A stretch of 64,000 bases of DNA from Mesorhabditis belari (taxonomy: Eukaryota; Nematoda; Chromadorea; Rhabditida; Rhabditidae). Position numbers and translations under genes: made by a program. The stretch is from NCBI GenBank assembly GCA_958450365.1, contig CAUEEP010000735.1:935501-999500 (forward strand), given 5' to 3'. Below, one piece after another: positions 62,589-64,000 of this stretch. Under the pieces are notes generated by a model. The model searched no databases and was not told the origin of the DNA. It was given only the letters and a program-made list of their open reading frames with translations. Each line of letters begins with the position of its first letter. Position 1 is the stretch's first letter.

Positions 62589-64000
62589 TCAGAGCTTTGA
62601 GTGCTCGTGTACCTCCAAGTGATTAGAGTCGATCAGATCATCTTGGTCATCATCTTGGTCATCATCGTGGCCCAGATCAGCATAAGGGTTGATTGGTAGA
62701 TCCTGGAAATAGTTTGATATTTAAATCAATATAAAAACAATCAACAGCTTTACTAGAAGAAAGTGTATCTTTGAAAACATACCGAAAACTGTGCAAAATC
62801 CTGAAGTTCGCCACTTGTGGCTAGCTCCTCGGAGAGCTGCAGGAGTGCATCCAAGTCCAGTGACCGAGCGGAAGACTGGAAATTTTCCTTGTTCGAGGAA
62901 TACTTTGTTATTGAGTTATCAAAACTGTACACCTTTCTAATTTGAATCATCAGTCAATTCTACGATTACACACTCACAATTAGACTTGCTTATCGATATT
63001 ATCGATACAAACGGCATGCTCAAGTTTGACTGTTCAGATCTCAGTTTCTAGAATAGCTATCAATCTGCAAAGTGTTTCATTGGAAAGCCGAGAACGTCAG
63101 CTTTTCATTGCTTTTCATTGCTATCTCACACAGCAAATTCTCATAGATTAGTGTCTTGAAAAGTTGATCAATACTTATCGATAAGGTTTATGAGCTGCTT
63201 ACTCATTAAAAGTTGCTAGGTATAAAATAGCAATCAAAAGTTGACATTCTTGAATTTCCAATAAAACAATTTTCAGATTGATAGCTGTTCTAGAAACTGT
63301 TGTATCGATAATATCGATAAGCAAGTCTCCTCACAATACGCAACACTTACCTCAAAAGATTCAGCATCGGATTTCTCAGAGTCGGTTGTGCCTTCTTTAT
63401 CAAGATCCCTAAAGTTTGATTAGAATTGCAAGTTTCGGCATTCTTACCCATCATCACGCACTTGTCTTCGCCGTTTGCTCGATCCAGCTTTTCCTTGACG
63501 AATGCTGAAATTGATTAAGTAGAATGATTCTTTATTTCAATTTCAATTTCATGATTAGAAAGCGAAATTTTAAGTTAGGCTTAAGATAGTTCAAGTGACA
63601 AACTTTTTCAGTCTAGCATAGTTCCGGAGTACTGACAATCGCTGATCTCGTTCTTCTGGGGTCTCGGCGGCTATTCTAAAGTAAGTAATGATCTAACTTC
63701 TCTCAAGTAACTAAAACAAACTTATTTCAAGTAACTGAAGTATCTATTCAAAAAAGGAAATTGAATATATTACTTCAGTATTTTTTCAAAACAGTTTAAA
63801 TATTTTTAGTTTAGCTAACCTTTGTCTTTGGTATTCCCGCAGATAAGCCAATCGCTGTTCCCGTTTTTCGGCGCTTTCATTGGCCAAACTGGAACAAAAT
63901 TGATGAATGCTGTGTACAAGACGATAAAATAATGGTAATTTTGAGTATTAGTTGAAACTATTTTGATCAAGGTATCAATTTTGGAACTCACACCGCTAAG
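62589..64000 (-). CDS. STPR-repeat DNA-binding protein, 3' part
   Basis: Minus-strand exons, all in phase: (edge) 64000-63992, 63888-63820, 63675-63604, 63504-63448, 63408-63351, 62875-62783 and 62702-62589 with stop TGA. Two exons each encode a ~23-residue repeat, LANESAEKREQRLAYLREYQ and IAAETPEERDQRLSVLRNYA, matching the score-and-three-peptide repeat (STPR) known from the silkworm factor FMBP-1, an Arg-rich helical DNA-binding unit. A basic segment KAGSSKRRRQVRDD follows, then acidic regions (DKEGTTDSEKSDAESF; HDDDQDDDQDD) that could serve in activation or protein contacts. The protein is likely nuclear. The 5' part, with more repeats, lies beyond the right edge. Confidence 0.8.

Overview
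This window looks like nuclear DNA of a rhabditid-type nematode. The evidence is AT-rich sequence, short introns ending in TTTCAG-like acceptors, nematode-specific seven-transmembrane chemoreceptors (Srh and Str types), Tc1/mariner elements at very high density, and a captured 18S rRNA 3' end of nematode type. No bacterial operons, CRISPR arrays or phage genes were seen. All gene models were built by hand from splice signals, reading-frame phase and protein motifs.

Region 1 (1-17.8 kb) is a mosaic of broken transposons and duplicated host segments. It holds Tc1-like, mariner, hAT and maT-type (CAGGGTG ends) elements, some nested. One composite hAT+maT unit of about 1553 bp is tandemly duplicated (2816-5921). 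A chemoreceptor gene lies at 8204-10205. An inverted, transposon-shattered copy of its first two exons lies at 294-1544, and copies of its upstream flank lie at about 1560-2040 (inverted) and 15020-15310.

Region 2 (18-35.5 kb) holds a nine-exon Srh-type receptor (18175-21823), a six-exon gene for a SET-domain-like protein with a possible signal peptide (22936-26074, minus), a pogo/Tigger element lacking its DDE core (26316-27948) and a seven-exon Str-type receptor (29120-31763). Between 32.4 and 35.5 kb lie mariner-derived MITEs, a near-perfect 544-bp palindrome made from a mariner 5' half, and a dead Tc1-like element into which the 18S 3' end plus probable ITS1 has been inserted.

Region 3 (36.7-57 kb) is conserved core genome. 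A 24-exon plus-strand gene (36728-51904) encodes a TBC-SH3-RUN protein, the SGSM3/RUTBC3 architecture, predicted at 843 residues. It converges on a 12-exon minus-strand ornithine decarboxylase (51973-56839, 422 residues), with 68 bp between the stop codons. The SGSM3 introns carry seven identical tRNA-Glu(CTC) genes (two plus, five minus), several minisatellites and MITEs. One ~0.7-kb repeat in an SGSM3 intron has an inverted partner in an ODC intron.

Region 4 (57-64 kb) holds a three-exon gene for a probable secreted Asn-rich protein of unknown function (58440-59848, minus) and the 3' end of an STPR-repeat DNA-binding protein gene that runs off the right edge (62589-64000, minus).

The genes do not form one pathway. 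The likely roles are chemosensation (receptors), Rab-GTPase/membrane-traffic control (SGSM3), polyamine synthesis (ODC), possible protein methylation (SET) and DNA binding (STPR).
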